Part shown: positions 6,990-14,396 of the stretch, piece after piece
How positions within the stretch are numbered: the first letter of the stretch is position 1
Layout of the letters: each line of letters begins with the position of its first letter
Made by a program: the position numbers and the translations under genes
The notes under the pieces: generated by a model
Seen by the model: the letters and a program-made list of their open reading frames with translations, nothing else
Databases searched by the model: none
What the model was told of the DNA's origin: nothing
Source: RGDT01 sp964630925
GTDB taxonomy: Bacteria > Planctomycetota > Planctomycetia > Gemmatales > Gemmataceae
NCBI GenBank assembly: GCA_964630925.1
Contig: CAZVZK010000182.1
Span: 1 to 19,060 of the forward strand
Direction: 5' to 3'
Length of the DNA stretch: 19,060 nt

Positions 6990-8468
6990 ATGCAGGACCG
7001 CATCGCGTACCAGGGGATCACGTTCGACGACGTCCTTCTCGAGCCGGGCTACTCGGAGGTCGTGCCGCGGGACGTGGACGTCAAGACCAGCCTGACCCGC
7101 CACATCCGATTAAACATCCCCGTCGTTTCATCGCCGATGGACACGGTGACCGAGAGCGGGCTGGCCATCGCCCTGGCGCAGGAGGGCGGGATCGGCATCA
7201 TCCACAAGAACATGCCGATCGCCGAGCAGACACGCGAGGTGGACAAGGTCAAGCGTTCGGAGAACGGGATCATCACGGACCCGGTGACGCTGGACCCCGA
7301 CCAGACGGTGGGGGCGGCCAAGAAGCTGATGGCGGAGAACCAGATCAGCGGCGTGCCGATCACGGTGGACGGGTACCTGAAGGGGATCCTGACGCGGCGC
7401 GACCTGCGGTTCCTGACGAACGACACGCAGCGTGTCAGCGACGTGATGACCAAGGAGCACCTGGTCACCGCCCCGGAGGACACGAGCCTGGAGAAGGCCC
7501 AGCAGATCCTCACCGACAATAAGGTGGAGAAGCTGCTCCTGGTGGACGATAAATACCGTCTGAAGGGGTTGATCACGATCAAGGACATCGACAAGTTGTC
7601 CCGGTACCCCTACGCCTGCAAGGACCCGCGGGGGCGATTGCGGGTGGGTGCGGCGGTCGGCGTCCACGACCTGGAGAGGGCCGAGCAGCTCATCCACGCG
7701 GGCGTGGATGTGCTGGTGGTCGATTCCGCCCACGGCCACTCGTCGAACGTGATCGAGACGGTGAAGGCGATCAAGTCACGGTTCGAGATCGAGGTGATCG
7801 CCGGGAACATCGCGACGGCGGAGGGGGCGCGGGCGCTGCTCGACGCGGGGGCGGACGCGGTGAAGGCCGGGATCGGCCCGGGCTCGATCTGTACGACCCG
7901 CATCATCTCGGGGGTCGGCGTCCCACAGATCACCGCGGTCGCGCAGGCGGCCAAGGGGGTCGAGGGGCGGGTGCCGGTGATCGCGGACGGCGGGATCCGC
8001 TACTCCGGGGACATCAGCAAGGCGCTGGCCGCGGGGGCGCACTCGGTGATGCTGGGGAGCCTGCTGGCGGGGCTGGCGGAGTCGCCGGGGCAGACGATCA
8101 TCTACAAGGGACGCACCTTCAAGACGTATCGCGGTATGGGCTCCCTCGGGGCCATGATGGCCGGCTCGAAGGACCGCTACCGGCAGGACGCCGGGGGCGG
8201 CCGTGACAAGCTCGTGCCGGAAGGCGTCGAGGGGCGGGTGCCGTACAAGGGCCCGCTCGCCCCGTTCATCTACCAGCTGGTGGGTGGATTGAGGGCGGGG
8301 ATGGGCTACTGCGGCAGCCGCAACATCGAGGAACTTCGCACGCGCACCCGCTTCATCATGGTGAGCGCGGCGAGCGTGCAGGAGAGCCATCCCCATGACA
8401 TCGCAATCACTCAGGAAGCGCCCAACTACAGCTCGCGGTCCGAGCGCGACAACACGGACGCTGGCTAG
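6990..8468 (+). CDS. guaB: inosine-5'-monophosphate dehydrogenase
   Basis: GuaB oxidises IMP to XMP with NAD+, the committed step of GMP synthesis, in the cytoplasm as a tetramer or octamer. The 492-residue sequence is full length. It has the N-terminal TFDDVLLEPGYSEV (11-24), two CBS domains in tandem (about 95-145 and 155-205) and the phosphate-binding AGNIATAEGA. The active-site loop is GIGPGSICTT (294-303, catalytic Cys301), followed by IADGGIRYSGD (331-341) and the mobile flap EGVEGRVPYKG (411-421). The C-terminal ESHPHDIAITQEAPNYSSR is typical, followed by nine extra residues. A strong ribosome binding site (GAGGGAGG, 4 nt from the ATG) and a good promoter precede it. Its last 74 nt overlap the start of the next gene in another frame. 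Confidence 0.97.
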   Translation: MQDRIAYQGITFDDVLLEPGYSEVVPRDVDVKTSLTRHIRLNIPVVSSPMDTVTESGLAIALAQEGGIGIIHKNMPIAEQTREVDKVKRSENGIITDPVTLDPDQTVGAAKKLMAENQISGVPITVDGYLKGILTRRDLRFLTNDTQRVSDVMTKEHLVTAPEDTSLEKAQQILTDNKVEKLLLVDDKYRLKGLITIKDIDKLSRYPYACKDPRGRLRVGAAVGVHDLERAEQLIHAGVDVLVVDSAHGHSSNVIETVKAIKSRFEIEVIAGNIATAEGARALLDAGADAVKAGIGPGSICTTRIISGVGVPQITAVAQAAKGVEGRVPVIADGGIRYSGDISKALAAGAHSVMLGSLLAGLAESPGQTIIYKGRTFKTYRGMGSLGAMMAGSKDRYRQDAGGGRDKLVPEGVEGRVPYKGPLAPFIYQLVGGLRAGMGYCGSRNIEELRTRTRFIMVSAASVQESHPHDIAITQEAPNYSSRSERDNTDAG

Positions 8469-9102
8469 CGTCGCGGGGGCGCTGCTGCTCGCGGGCGTCG
8501 CGCTGGCGCAGGCGCCGGCGGCGCCGGCGGTGTTCACGGGCTTCCGTGGCGTCCCGACGCCGGGGGTGCAGCCGGCCCGGTTCCAGGAGCCGGCGCGGGC
8601 CGACGTCGATGCGGAGCTGACCCCTCCGGGGATCGAGCGCCTCAGCCGGATCGAGCCCGACGAGAAGCTGTTCGAGCGCATCCGGCAGGAGACGCTGACG
8701 AAGAACCCGAACGAGCGCCCCGTCTTCCCGGAGTCGCCCATCCTGTCGCGCGACCGCTACGCGGGGCGCGGGGACCTGTGGCAGAAGCGGCAGCTGACCG
8801 TCGAGCCGAGCTACGTCTGTTATGGCAAGTTGCAGACGCTGTTCGAGGACCGGAACACCGAGCGTTACGGCTGGGACCTGGGCCCGCTGTCGGTGCCGCT
8901 GGCGCTGGCGAAGTTCTACGCCGACTTCGCCCTGATGCCGATGAAAGCGTTCGCCAATCCGTGCCGGCTGAACGAGTGCGGGGCCGGGCACTGCCTGCCC
9001 GGCGACCCGGTGCCGTACATGCTCTACCCCATCGAGGTCAACTGCGAGGGCGTGACGGCGGAGGCGGCGGTCATCGTGGCGCTGGTGGCGATCTTCCCGT
9101 GA
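8395..9102 (+). CDS. exported planctomycete protein with conserved cysteines, unknown function
   Basis: The 235-residue product has a long basic N-region, a hydrophobic core (LASVAGALLLAGVALAQA, residues 23-40) and a signal peptidase I site after AQA. The mature protein contains a disordered Pro/Ala stretch and a conserved C-terminal block: PSYVCYGKLQTLFED (138-152), ERYGWDLGPLSVPLALAKFY (156-175) and NPCRLNECGAGHCLPGDPVP (188-207). Cysteines at 142, 190, 195, 200 and 217 could form disulfides outside the cytoplasm. I recognise the YGWDLGPL / CLPGDPVP pattern from planctomycete hypothetical proteins, but no function is known. The ATG at 8395 is the only plausible start before the hydrophobic core, and AGGAGAG (8380-8386) precedes it by 8 nt. 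It lies inside guaB, so expression probably depends on the guaB transcript. Confidence 0.8.
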   Translation: MTSQSLRKRPTTARGPSATTRTLASVAGALLLAGVALAQAPAAPAVFTGFRGVPTPGVQPARFQEPARADVDAELTPPGIERLSRIEPDEKLFERIRQETLTKNPNERPVFPESPILSRDRYAGRGDLWQKRQLTVEPSYVCYGKLQTLFEDRNTERYGWDLGPLSVPLALAKFYADFALMPMKAFANPCRLNECGAGHCLPGDPVPYMLYPIEVNCEGVTAEAAVIVALVAIFP

Positions 9103-9190
9103 GTGCGGGATGGGAGAGCTGGGGCGGATGGGTCAGTACGGCCACCCGCCCGATCCCTTGAACCACGCCCGGCGCGCGGCAAGACTCCCC

Positions 9191-9219
9191 TTGACGGGGT
9201 GTTTGCGCGCGGCTATCGA
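9191..9219 (+). promoter_or_regulatory. possible promoter of the glycine-zipper lipoprotein gene
   Basis: TTGACG at 9191-9196 matches five of six positions of the -35 consensus, and TATCGA at 9214-9219 follows after a 17-nt spacer as a weak -10 box. The spacing is ideal but the -10 match is poor, so the call is tentative. Confidence 0.4.
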
Positions 9220-9230
9220 CGCTCGCCGGG

Positions 9231-9249
9231 CCTTTCGCCCCGTGAAAGG
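9231..9249 (+). promoter_or_regulatory. hairpin covering the Shine-Dalgarno sequence
   Basis: CCTTTC (9231-9236) and GAAAGG (9244-9249) are exact reverse complements around a 7-nt loop, GCCCCGT. The second arm contains most of the ribosome binding site AAGGTGA (9246-9252) of the gene starting at 9259. In the mRNA this stem would limit ribosome access, so translation may be tuned by structure. This is an inference from sequence only. Confidence 0.4.
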
Positions 9250-9258
9250 TGACCTGAC

Positions 9259-9846
9259 ATGAGAATCAACTCCTGGTCCGCCGCCGGTCTGGCCGTGTTG
9301 GCGCTGCTGCCGGCGGGCGGGTGCAGCCACACCGACCAGGGCATCGTCGGCGGCGGCCTACTGGGTGCCGGCCTCGGCGCCCTCGCCGGCGGCCGTAGGC
9401 ATGCCGGCGCCGGCGCCCTCATCGGCGGGGCCGCCGGCGCCGTCGCCGGCGGGGTCGTCGGCTCCAAGATGGACAATCAGGAGCGACGCATCGCGGCCGC
9501 CGAGGCCGCGGCGGCCCAGCAGGCCAACCGCGGGCCGATGTCGGTGGATGACGTGCTGACGCTCGCCTCCACGGGCCAGAGCGACGCGGTGATCATCACC
9601 CAGATGCGCACGACCGGATCGACGTTCGCGCTGACCACGGACGACCTCATCCGGCTGCAGAACGCTCGCGTGAGCGAGGCGGTCGTCCGCGAGATGCAGG
9701 CTTCCGGCGCGCGTCGGCCCGTCGCGGGCCGCGTGGTGCCGGTGTATCAGCCCGTCCCGGTCTATCAGCCGGTGCAGCCGGTGTATGTCGTTCCCGCGTA
9801 CAGGCCGCCCCCGCCGTCCATCGGGATCGGCGTGAGGATCCGCTGA
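9259..9846 (+). CDS. glycine-zipper lipoprotein
   Basis: This 195-residue protein begins with a lipoprotein-like signal (MRINSWSAAGLAVLALLPAG, then Gly-Cys22). The residue three before the Cys is Ala rather than the usual Leu, so lipidation is likely but not certain. Residues 28-71 form a glycine-zipper membrane segment (GIVGGGLLGAGLGALAGG, then GALIGGAAGAVAGGVVG) of the YMGG/2TM type, associated with outer-membrane lipoproteins. Residues 93-148 form a helical domain (MSVDDVLTLASTGQSDAVII, LTTDDLIRLQNARVSEAVV) that recurs in planctomycete envelope proteins. The C-terminus is a Pro/Tyr/Val repeat (PVYQPVPVYQPVQPVY, then PPPP) ending IGIGVRIR. The ATG follows AAGGTGA with a 6-nt spacer. A strong hairpin lies just after the stop. 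Confidence 0.82.
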   Translation: MRINSWSAAGLAVLALLPAGGCSHTDQGIVGGGLLGAGLGALAGGRRHAGAGALIGGAAGAVAGGVVGSKMDNQERRIAAAEAAAAQQANRGPMSVDDVLTLASTGQSDAVIITQMRTTGSTFALTTDDLIRLQNARVSEAVVREMQASGARRPVAGRVVPVYQPVPVYQPVQPVYVVPAYRPPPPSIGIGVRIR

Positions 9847-9853
9847 AAACACC

Positions 9854-9882
9854 GCGGGCCGCCGGATGATCCGGCGGCCCGC
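9854..9882. terminator. strong hairpin between convergent genes
   Basis: GCGGGCCGCCGGA (9854-9866) and TCCGGCGGCCCGC (9870-9882) are perfect 13-bp reverse complements around TGA. The hairpin lies between the stop of the lipoprotein gene (9846) and the stop of the convergent beta-propeller gene (9888). Read on the minus strand it is followed by GGTGTTTT, a short T-run; on the plus strand there is none. It probably ends transcription from both sides. Confidence 0.75.
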
Positions 9883-9887
9883 AGGCG

Positions 9888-11141
9888 TTACTTGGCCTTC
9901 ACGTCGTAGCAGAAGAGGTCGTCATCGTTGCGGAGGTAAAGCCGCCCGCCGATGACAACCGGGTGTGCCCAATTCGATGAGCCCCTACGGCCCTTGAGCG
10001 CGGGGAGGCTGAATGTGCCCTTCTCCTCGTACGTGGTCCCGCCGGCCGGGACCAGAGACACGGTCCCGTTGGCGTAGCGGACGTAGAGCATGCCGTCGGC
10101 GTAGGCCAGTGACGCCGACCCGCCGCCCTTGCCCTCGCGGGCGCGCTGCCAGACCATCTTGCCTGTCTTCCATTCGGCAGCGTAGGGCCTCCCCGAGTCA
10201 TCGGCGTCGCTGAACATCAGGTCGCCGACCACCAACGCCCCGCCGTGCTTGTTCCCCCTCAGGTCGAACTTCTTCTCCGTCATCTTGACCTCGCCGCCCT
10301 CGCTGGCCAGGGTGAGCAGATACACGGGCTTGCCGTAACCCGCCATCGTGAGGATCTGATCGCCGAGGGGGATGGGCGTGGGGATGTTGGCGATGGTGCT
10401 GAGCTTGTCGAAATGCCAGAGGCGCTTGCCGTCGGCGGCGTTGACGCCGAAGACGCTCGACTGGCACTGCTGGACGTATTGCTTCACCCCCGCCGCGTTG
10501 CTGATGACGACGGACGAGTAGCCGGCGGTCTTGCCCGCCGCCGACCTCCAGACCTCCTCGCCCGTCTTCTTGTCCAGGCAGACGAGTGTGGCGTCCGTGC
10601 CGCCGGGCGTGATGATCACCCGATCGCCATCGATCAGCGGGGACTCGGAGAACTGCCAGCTCCCGGGGATCCCCTTGAAGTCCTTCTTGTAGTCCTTCCT
10701 CCACTTGACCTCGCCCTTGTCGGCGCTGACGGCGGCGAAGTCGCCGAAGGCGCTCACGCCGTAGACCATCCCGTCGCTGTACGAGGGGGTGCAGCGTGCG
10801 CCGTCATAGTTCTCCTTGCCCCCCTTGCCGATGTCGGTGCTCCAGAGCGGCTCGCCGCCCTTGGCCGCGTCATAGGCCAGGATGAACGTCTTGCCGTCCT
10901 TGCTGCCCATGGTGAACACCTTGCCGGCGGCCACCGTCACCGACGAGAGGCCGAGGCCGGCGCCGGCCGCCTTCCAGACAAGCTTGGGCCCGGCCTTGGG
11001 CCACACCTTGAGGAGGCCCTTGTCGGGGGAGATGCCGTCACGCTTGGGGCCCCGGAACATCGGCCACTCGGCCCCGGCGGGCTCGACATCGGCGGCCAGG
11101 GACAGCGGGGCCAGGGCGATCAGCAATAGCAGGCGGGACAT
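9888..11141 (-). CDS. secreted PQQ-like beta-propeller protein (tandem copy 1)
   Basis: The 417-residue product has a Sec signal peptide (MSRLLLLIALAPLSLAA) and begins its mature part with EWPMFRG (25-31), the usual opening of planctomycete PQQ-type/BamB-like propellers. Blade motifs of the form D-x-x-T/D-G-K/E-x-x-W occur at CLDKKTGEEVW (188-198) and GVNAADGKRLW (232-242), with further degenerate copies (ADKGEVKW, AEWKTGKMVW). There are no features of true quinoprotein dehydrogenases such as a haem c site or vicinal disulfide, so it is probably a structural or binding propeller. It is closely similar to the gene immediately upstream (11187-12479), as expected of a tandem duplication. The CAT at 11139-11141 start is supported by alignment with that copy (both begin MSRLL), and GAGGA lies 9 nt upstream of it. 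Confidence 0.88.
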   Translation of the reverse strand: MSRLLLLIALAPLSLAADVEPAGAEWPMFRGPKRDGISPDKGLLKVWPKAGPKLVWKAAGAGLGLSSVTVAAGKVFTMGSKDGKTFILAYDAAKGGEPLWSTDIGKGGKENYDGARCTPSYSDGMVYGVSAFGDFAAVSADKGEVKWRKDYKKDFKGIPGSWQFSESPLIDGDRVIITPGGTDATLVCLDKKTGEEVWRSAAGKTAGYSSVVISNAAGVKQYVQQCQSSVFGVNAADGKRLWHFDKLSTIANIPTPIPLGDQILTMAGYGKPVYLLTLASEGGEVKMTEKKFDLRGNKHGGALVVGDLMFSDADDSGRPYAAEWKTGKMVWQRAREGKGGGSASLAYADGMLYVRYANGTVSLVPAGGTTYEEKGTFSLPALKGRRGSSNWAHPVVIGGRLYLRNDDDLFCYDVKAK

Positions 11142-11186
11142 GGAGCGTGATCCTCGGTTGGGGTGGGTGGCGACTGGCGGGCCTCG

Positions 11187-12479
11187 TCACTTCGCCTTCA
11201 CGTCATAGCAGTAGATGGCGTCGTCCTCGCGGAGGTACAGCCTCCCGCCGATGACGACGGGGTGGGACCAGCTCTCGCGCTCGACGCCGGGGATCTGGAA
11301 GCCGCCCTTCTCCTCGTACGCCGTGCCGCCGGCGGGGACGAGGGCCATCCAGCCGTTCTGGTACCGGACGTAGAGCATGCCGTCGGCGTAGGCGAGTGCG
11401 GCCGAATTCCTGCCCTTGTTGAACCTCTTGGACTTGGCGGGCGGGCGGTCCCGCTCCCACACCTTCTCGCCGTCCTTCCACTTGAGGGCGTGCAGGTTGC
11501 CCGACATGTCCTGGTCGAAGAAGACCAGGCCGCCGACGACCACCGCGCCGCCGAGCCGGTTGCCGATGCTCGGCTTCGACCACGCCTCCTCGACCTTGAA
11601 TCCGTCGTCGCCCTTCGTCAGGTTCAGGAGCATGGCCGGCTGGCCGTAGCCGGCCGTCGCCAGGATCTGGTCGCCGATGACGATGGGGCTGGGGATGTTG
11701 GCGGTGTTGTCGCGGAAGGCGGGGTGATACCACAGGAGCTTGCCGTCCTTCGCAGAGACGCCGATGACGCCCTTGCCGACGAGGGTGACGTACTGCTTGA
11801 CGCCGCCCGCGTTGCTGATGACGACGGAGGCGTAGCCGGCGGAGCCGCTGGGGCTGGAGTCGCCGGCCTTGCCGCCGTCGGTGCGCCAGATCTCCTCGCC
11901 GGTCTTCTTGTTGAGGCACACCATCAGGGCCTTGCTGCCGCCGGGCGTGATGATGACCCTGTCCCCGTCGATGAGCGGCGACTCGGAGTACTGCCAGCCG
12001 CCCCAACTGCCCCCGAAGTCCTTGGTGAGGCTCTTCTTCCACTTCACCTCGCCCTTGTCGGCGGTGACGCAGGCAAAATCGCCGAGGGCGCTGAGGCCGT
12101 AGACGAGGCCGCCGTCGTAGGCCGGGGTGCAGCGGGTGCCCTTGTAGCTCTCATCGCCGCCCTTGCCGAGGGCGGTGCTCCAGAGGGCCTCGCCACCCTT
12201 GGACGCGCTGAAGGCGTGGATGTACGACTTGCCGTCGGCCGTGCCCATCGTGAACACCTTGCCGGCCGCGACGGTCACGGACGAGAAGCCCAGGCCCGCC
12301 CCCGTCGCCTTCCACAGCAGCTTCGGCCCGTCCTCCGGCCACTCCTTGAGCAGGCCCTTGTCGGGCGAGATGTTGTCGCGCTTGAGACCTCGGAAGGTGG
12401 GCCACTCGGCCCCCGCCGGCTCGGCGGCGATGGCACAGGCGAGCGGCGCGAGGGCGGCCAGGAAGAGAAGGCGTGACAT
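11187..12479 (-). CDS. secreted PQQ-like beta-propeller protein (tandem copy 2)
   Basis: This 430-residue paralogue of the downstream gene has a signal peptide (MSRLLFLAALAPLACAIAA) and the opening EWPTFRGLKRDNISPDKGLL. By eye about two thirds of positions match copy 1 over the first 150 residues, and both end in CYDVKAK. Blade motifs include CLNKKTGEEIW and GVSAKDGKLLW. Compared with copy 1 it carries small insertions in the middle (GKAGDSSPSGSAGY) and near PPAKSKRFNKGRN. The start at 12479 matches that of copy 1. An in-frame GTG at 12527, overlapping the lysC stop, would add 16 residues before the signal peptide and is less likely. The gap to lysC is 44 nt and to copy 1 it is 45 nt, so the three are probably co-transcribed. 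Confidence 0.88.
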   Translation of the reverse strand: MSRLLFLAALAPLACAIAAEPAGAEWPTFRGLKRDNISPDKGLLKEWPEDGPKLLWKATGAGLGFSSVTVAAGKVFTMGTADGKSYIHAFSASKGGEALWSTALGKGGDESYKGTRCTPAYDGGLVYGLSALGDFACVTADKGEVKWKKSLTKDFGGSWGGWQYSESPLIDGDRVIITPGGSKALMVCLNKKTGEEIWRTDGGKAGDSSPSGSAGYASVVISNAGGVKQYVTLVGKGVIGVSAKDGKLLWYHPAFRDNTANIPSPIVIGDQILATAGYGQPAMLLNLTKGDDGFKVEEAWSKPSIGNRLGGAVVVGGLVFFDQDMSGNLHALKWKDGEKVWERDRPPAKSKRFNKGRNSAALAYADGMLYVRYQNGWMALVPAGGTAYEEKGGFQIPGVERESWSHPVVIGGRLYLREDDAIYCYDVKAK

Positions 12480-12523
12480 GGCGGGAGCGTTGCCTCTTGG
12501 GGTGGGGACAGGCGGGGGGAGAA

Positions 12524-14338
12524 TCACTTCAGGGCGAATACTTCGCGGAGCAGCGCCAGCGCCTCCTCGCCGCGGGCGCGGTCCACGACGACGCTCAGAC
12601 GCACCTCGCTGGTGTTGATCATGGCGATGTTGATGCCGCGCCCGGCGAGGGCGCCGAACATCTTGCGGGCCACGCCGGTGTGCGTCCGCATGCCGACGCC
12701 GCCGACATGGATGATGGCGATCTCGGCGTCGGCCACGACCCCCGTCGAGGCGTCGATGGCCTTGGCGGCGTCGCGGGTGAGCTGCTCGGCGCGGCCCAGG
12801 TCGGCGCGGGGGACGCTGAACGACAGCTCCGGGCGGCCCGCCGTCAGGTTCTGGACGATCATGTCCACGACGATGCCGCCGGCGGCGACGGCCTGGAACA
12901 CCTTCGAGCAGTTGCCGGGCTCGTCGGGCAGGCCGGCCACCGTGACGCGCCCCTGTCCCGACTCCAATTCGACGCCGCTGACGAGGATGCCCTCCATGTC
13001 GGCGAGGCGTTCGGTGAGGGCGGCCAGCCCGCGGCCCTTCGTCGGGGCGGGCATGAGGTCACCGGGGATGGGCTGGCCCCGGCCCGGCGCCGGCCTGTCG
13101 AGCTGGAACGCCTTGTGGATGGCGCGCAGGGCGCGGACGCCGTCGCCCTTGTCCACGAGGACGCTGATCTTGATATCCGCCGTCGTGATCATCTTCATGT
13201 TGATCTGTTCGAACGACAGGGCGGCGAACATGCGCTCGGCGACGCCGGTGTGCGTCCGCATGCCGACGCCGACGATGGACACCTTGCTGACGGCGTCGTC
13301 ATGCTCGACGCGCGCCCCCCACTCCCTCTCCAGGGGCCGCAGCGCGTCGAGGGTGGCGCGGACCTCCTTGGCGGGGACGGTGAAGCCGATGTCGGCGCGG
13401 CCGTTGTGGCCGATGTTCTGGGCGATCATGTCCACGACGATGTTGCGTGTGGCGACGGCCTCGAACACCCGGTGCGACACGCCGGGCTGGTCTGGCACGC
13501 CGATGATGGCGATGCGGGCCTCGTCCTTCATGAGGGCGCAGCCGCACACCGGGACGGTGCGCATCCATTCCGCCTCGGGGACGATCCACGTCCCTTCCAC
13601 GTCCGACTGGGAGTTGCGGACGGCGACGGGCACGTCGAACTTCTTCGCGAACTCGATGGAGCGCGAGTGCATGACGGCGGCGCCGGCGGAGGCCAGCTCG
13701 AGAATCTCGTCGTAGCTGATGGCCTGCATCTTGCGGGCCTCGGGGACGAGGCGTGGGTCGGTGGTGTAGACGCCGTCCACGTCGGTGTAGATCTCGCAGC
13801 TCAGGTCGATGGGGCCGTTGCCGTTGGCGGCGGCGGGGTCGTGCTTCATGACGGCCGCCAGGGCGACGGCGGTGGTGTCGGAGCCGCCGCGTCCGAGGGT
13901 GGTGATGTTCGAGTCATCGTCGATGCCCTGGAAGCCGGCGACGATGACGATGTTGCCGTCGGCCAGGGCCTGGCGCATGCGGGCGGTGTTGATGGCCTTG
14001 ATGCGGGCCTTGCCGTGGGTGCCGTCGGTGACGATGCCGACCTGGGCGCCGGTAAAACTCTTGGCACGGTCCCCGAGGGCGTGGACGGCGATGGCGAGCA
14101 GCGCGATGGACTCCTGCTCGCCGGTGGCGAGGAGCATGTCCATCTCGCGGGCGGGGGGCTGCTCGCTGATCTGCTCGGCCAATTCGATCAGCTCGTCGGT
14201 CTTGTGGCCGCGGGCGCTGACGACGACGAGGACCTGGCGGCCCTCCTGCTTGGCGCGGATGGCGCGGCGTGCGGCGGCCAGGATCTTCTCGGGGTCGGCG
14301 ACGCTGGTGCCGCCGAACTTCTGCACGACCAGACGCAA
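12524..14338 (-). CDS. lysC: aspartate kinase with four ACT domains
   Basis: Aspartate kinase phosphorylates L-aspartate with ATP, the first step toward lysine, threonine and methionine. The kinase domain occupies residues 1-265: KFGGTSV (7-13), ATGEQES (71-77), GRGGSDTTA (149-157) and YTDVDGVYTTDPR (184-196). It is followed by four ACT regulatory modules instead of the common two: about 272-340, 352-415, 465-535 and 543-604. The second and fourth both contain VGMRTHTGV (358 and 548), while the first and third share VVDMI(A/V)QN. At 604 residues it exceeds the roughly 400 of two-ACT enzymes but matches the four-ACT form known from cyanobacteria such as Synechocystis, which is feedback-inhibited by lysine and threonine. 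The start is TTG at 14338, with AGGAG 7 nt upstream; this puts KFGG seven residues in, as in the family. Confidence 0.95.
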   Translation of the reverse strand: MRLVVQKFGGTSVADPEKILAAARRAIRAKQEGRQVLVVVSARGHKTDELIELAEQISEQPPAREMDMLLATGEQESIALLAIAVHALGDRAKSFTGAQVGIVTDGTHGKARIKAINTARMRQALADGNIVIVAGFQGIDDDSNITTLGRGGSDTTAVALAAVMKHDPAAANGNGPIDLSCEIYTDVDGVYTTDPRLVPEARKMQAISYDEILELASAGAAVMHSRSIEFAKKFDVPVAVRNSQSDVEGTWIVPEAEWMRTVPVCGCALMKDEARIAIIGVPDQPGVSHRVFEAVATRNIVVDMIAQNIGHNGRADIGFTVPAKEVRATLDALRPLEREWGARVEHDDAVSKVSIVGVGMRTHTGVAERMFAALSFEQINMKMITTADIKISVLVDKGDGVRALRAIHKAFQLDRPAPGRGQPIPGDLMPAPTKGRGLAALTERLADMEGILVSGVELESGQGRVTVAGLPDEPGNCSKVFQAVAAGGIVVDMIVQNLTAGRPELSFSVPRADLGRAEQLTRDAAKAIDASTGVVADAEIAIIHVGGVGMRTHTGVARKMFGALAGRGINIAMINTSEVRLSVVVDRARGEEALALLREVFALK

Positions 14339-14396
14339 GATGTCGCTCCTGCCCCGCTGGGGCGCCTCACGATGGTAGATGGTTCCGGAGGGCGGG

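Noticed and set aside
10245..12476. Plus-strand long ORFs antisense to the tandem propeller genes
   Set aside because: They mirror the codon structure of the minus-strand genes and give low-complexity Ala/Val/Leu/Asp sequence; the minus-strand proteins have signal peptides and blade motifs.
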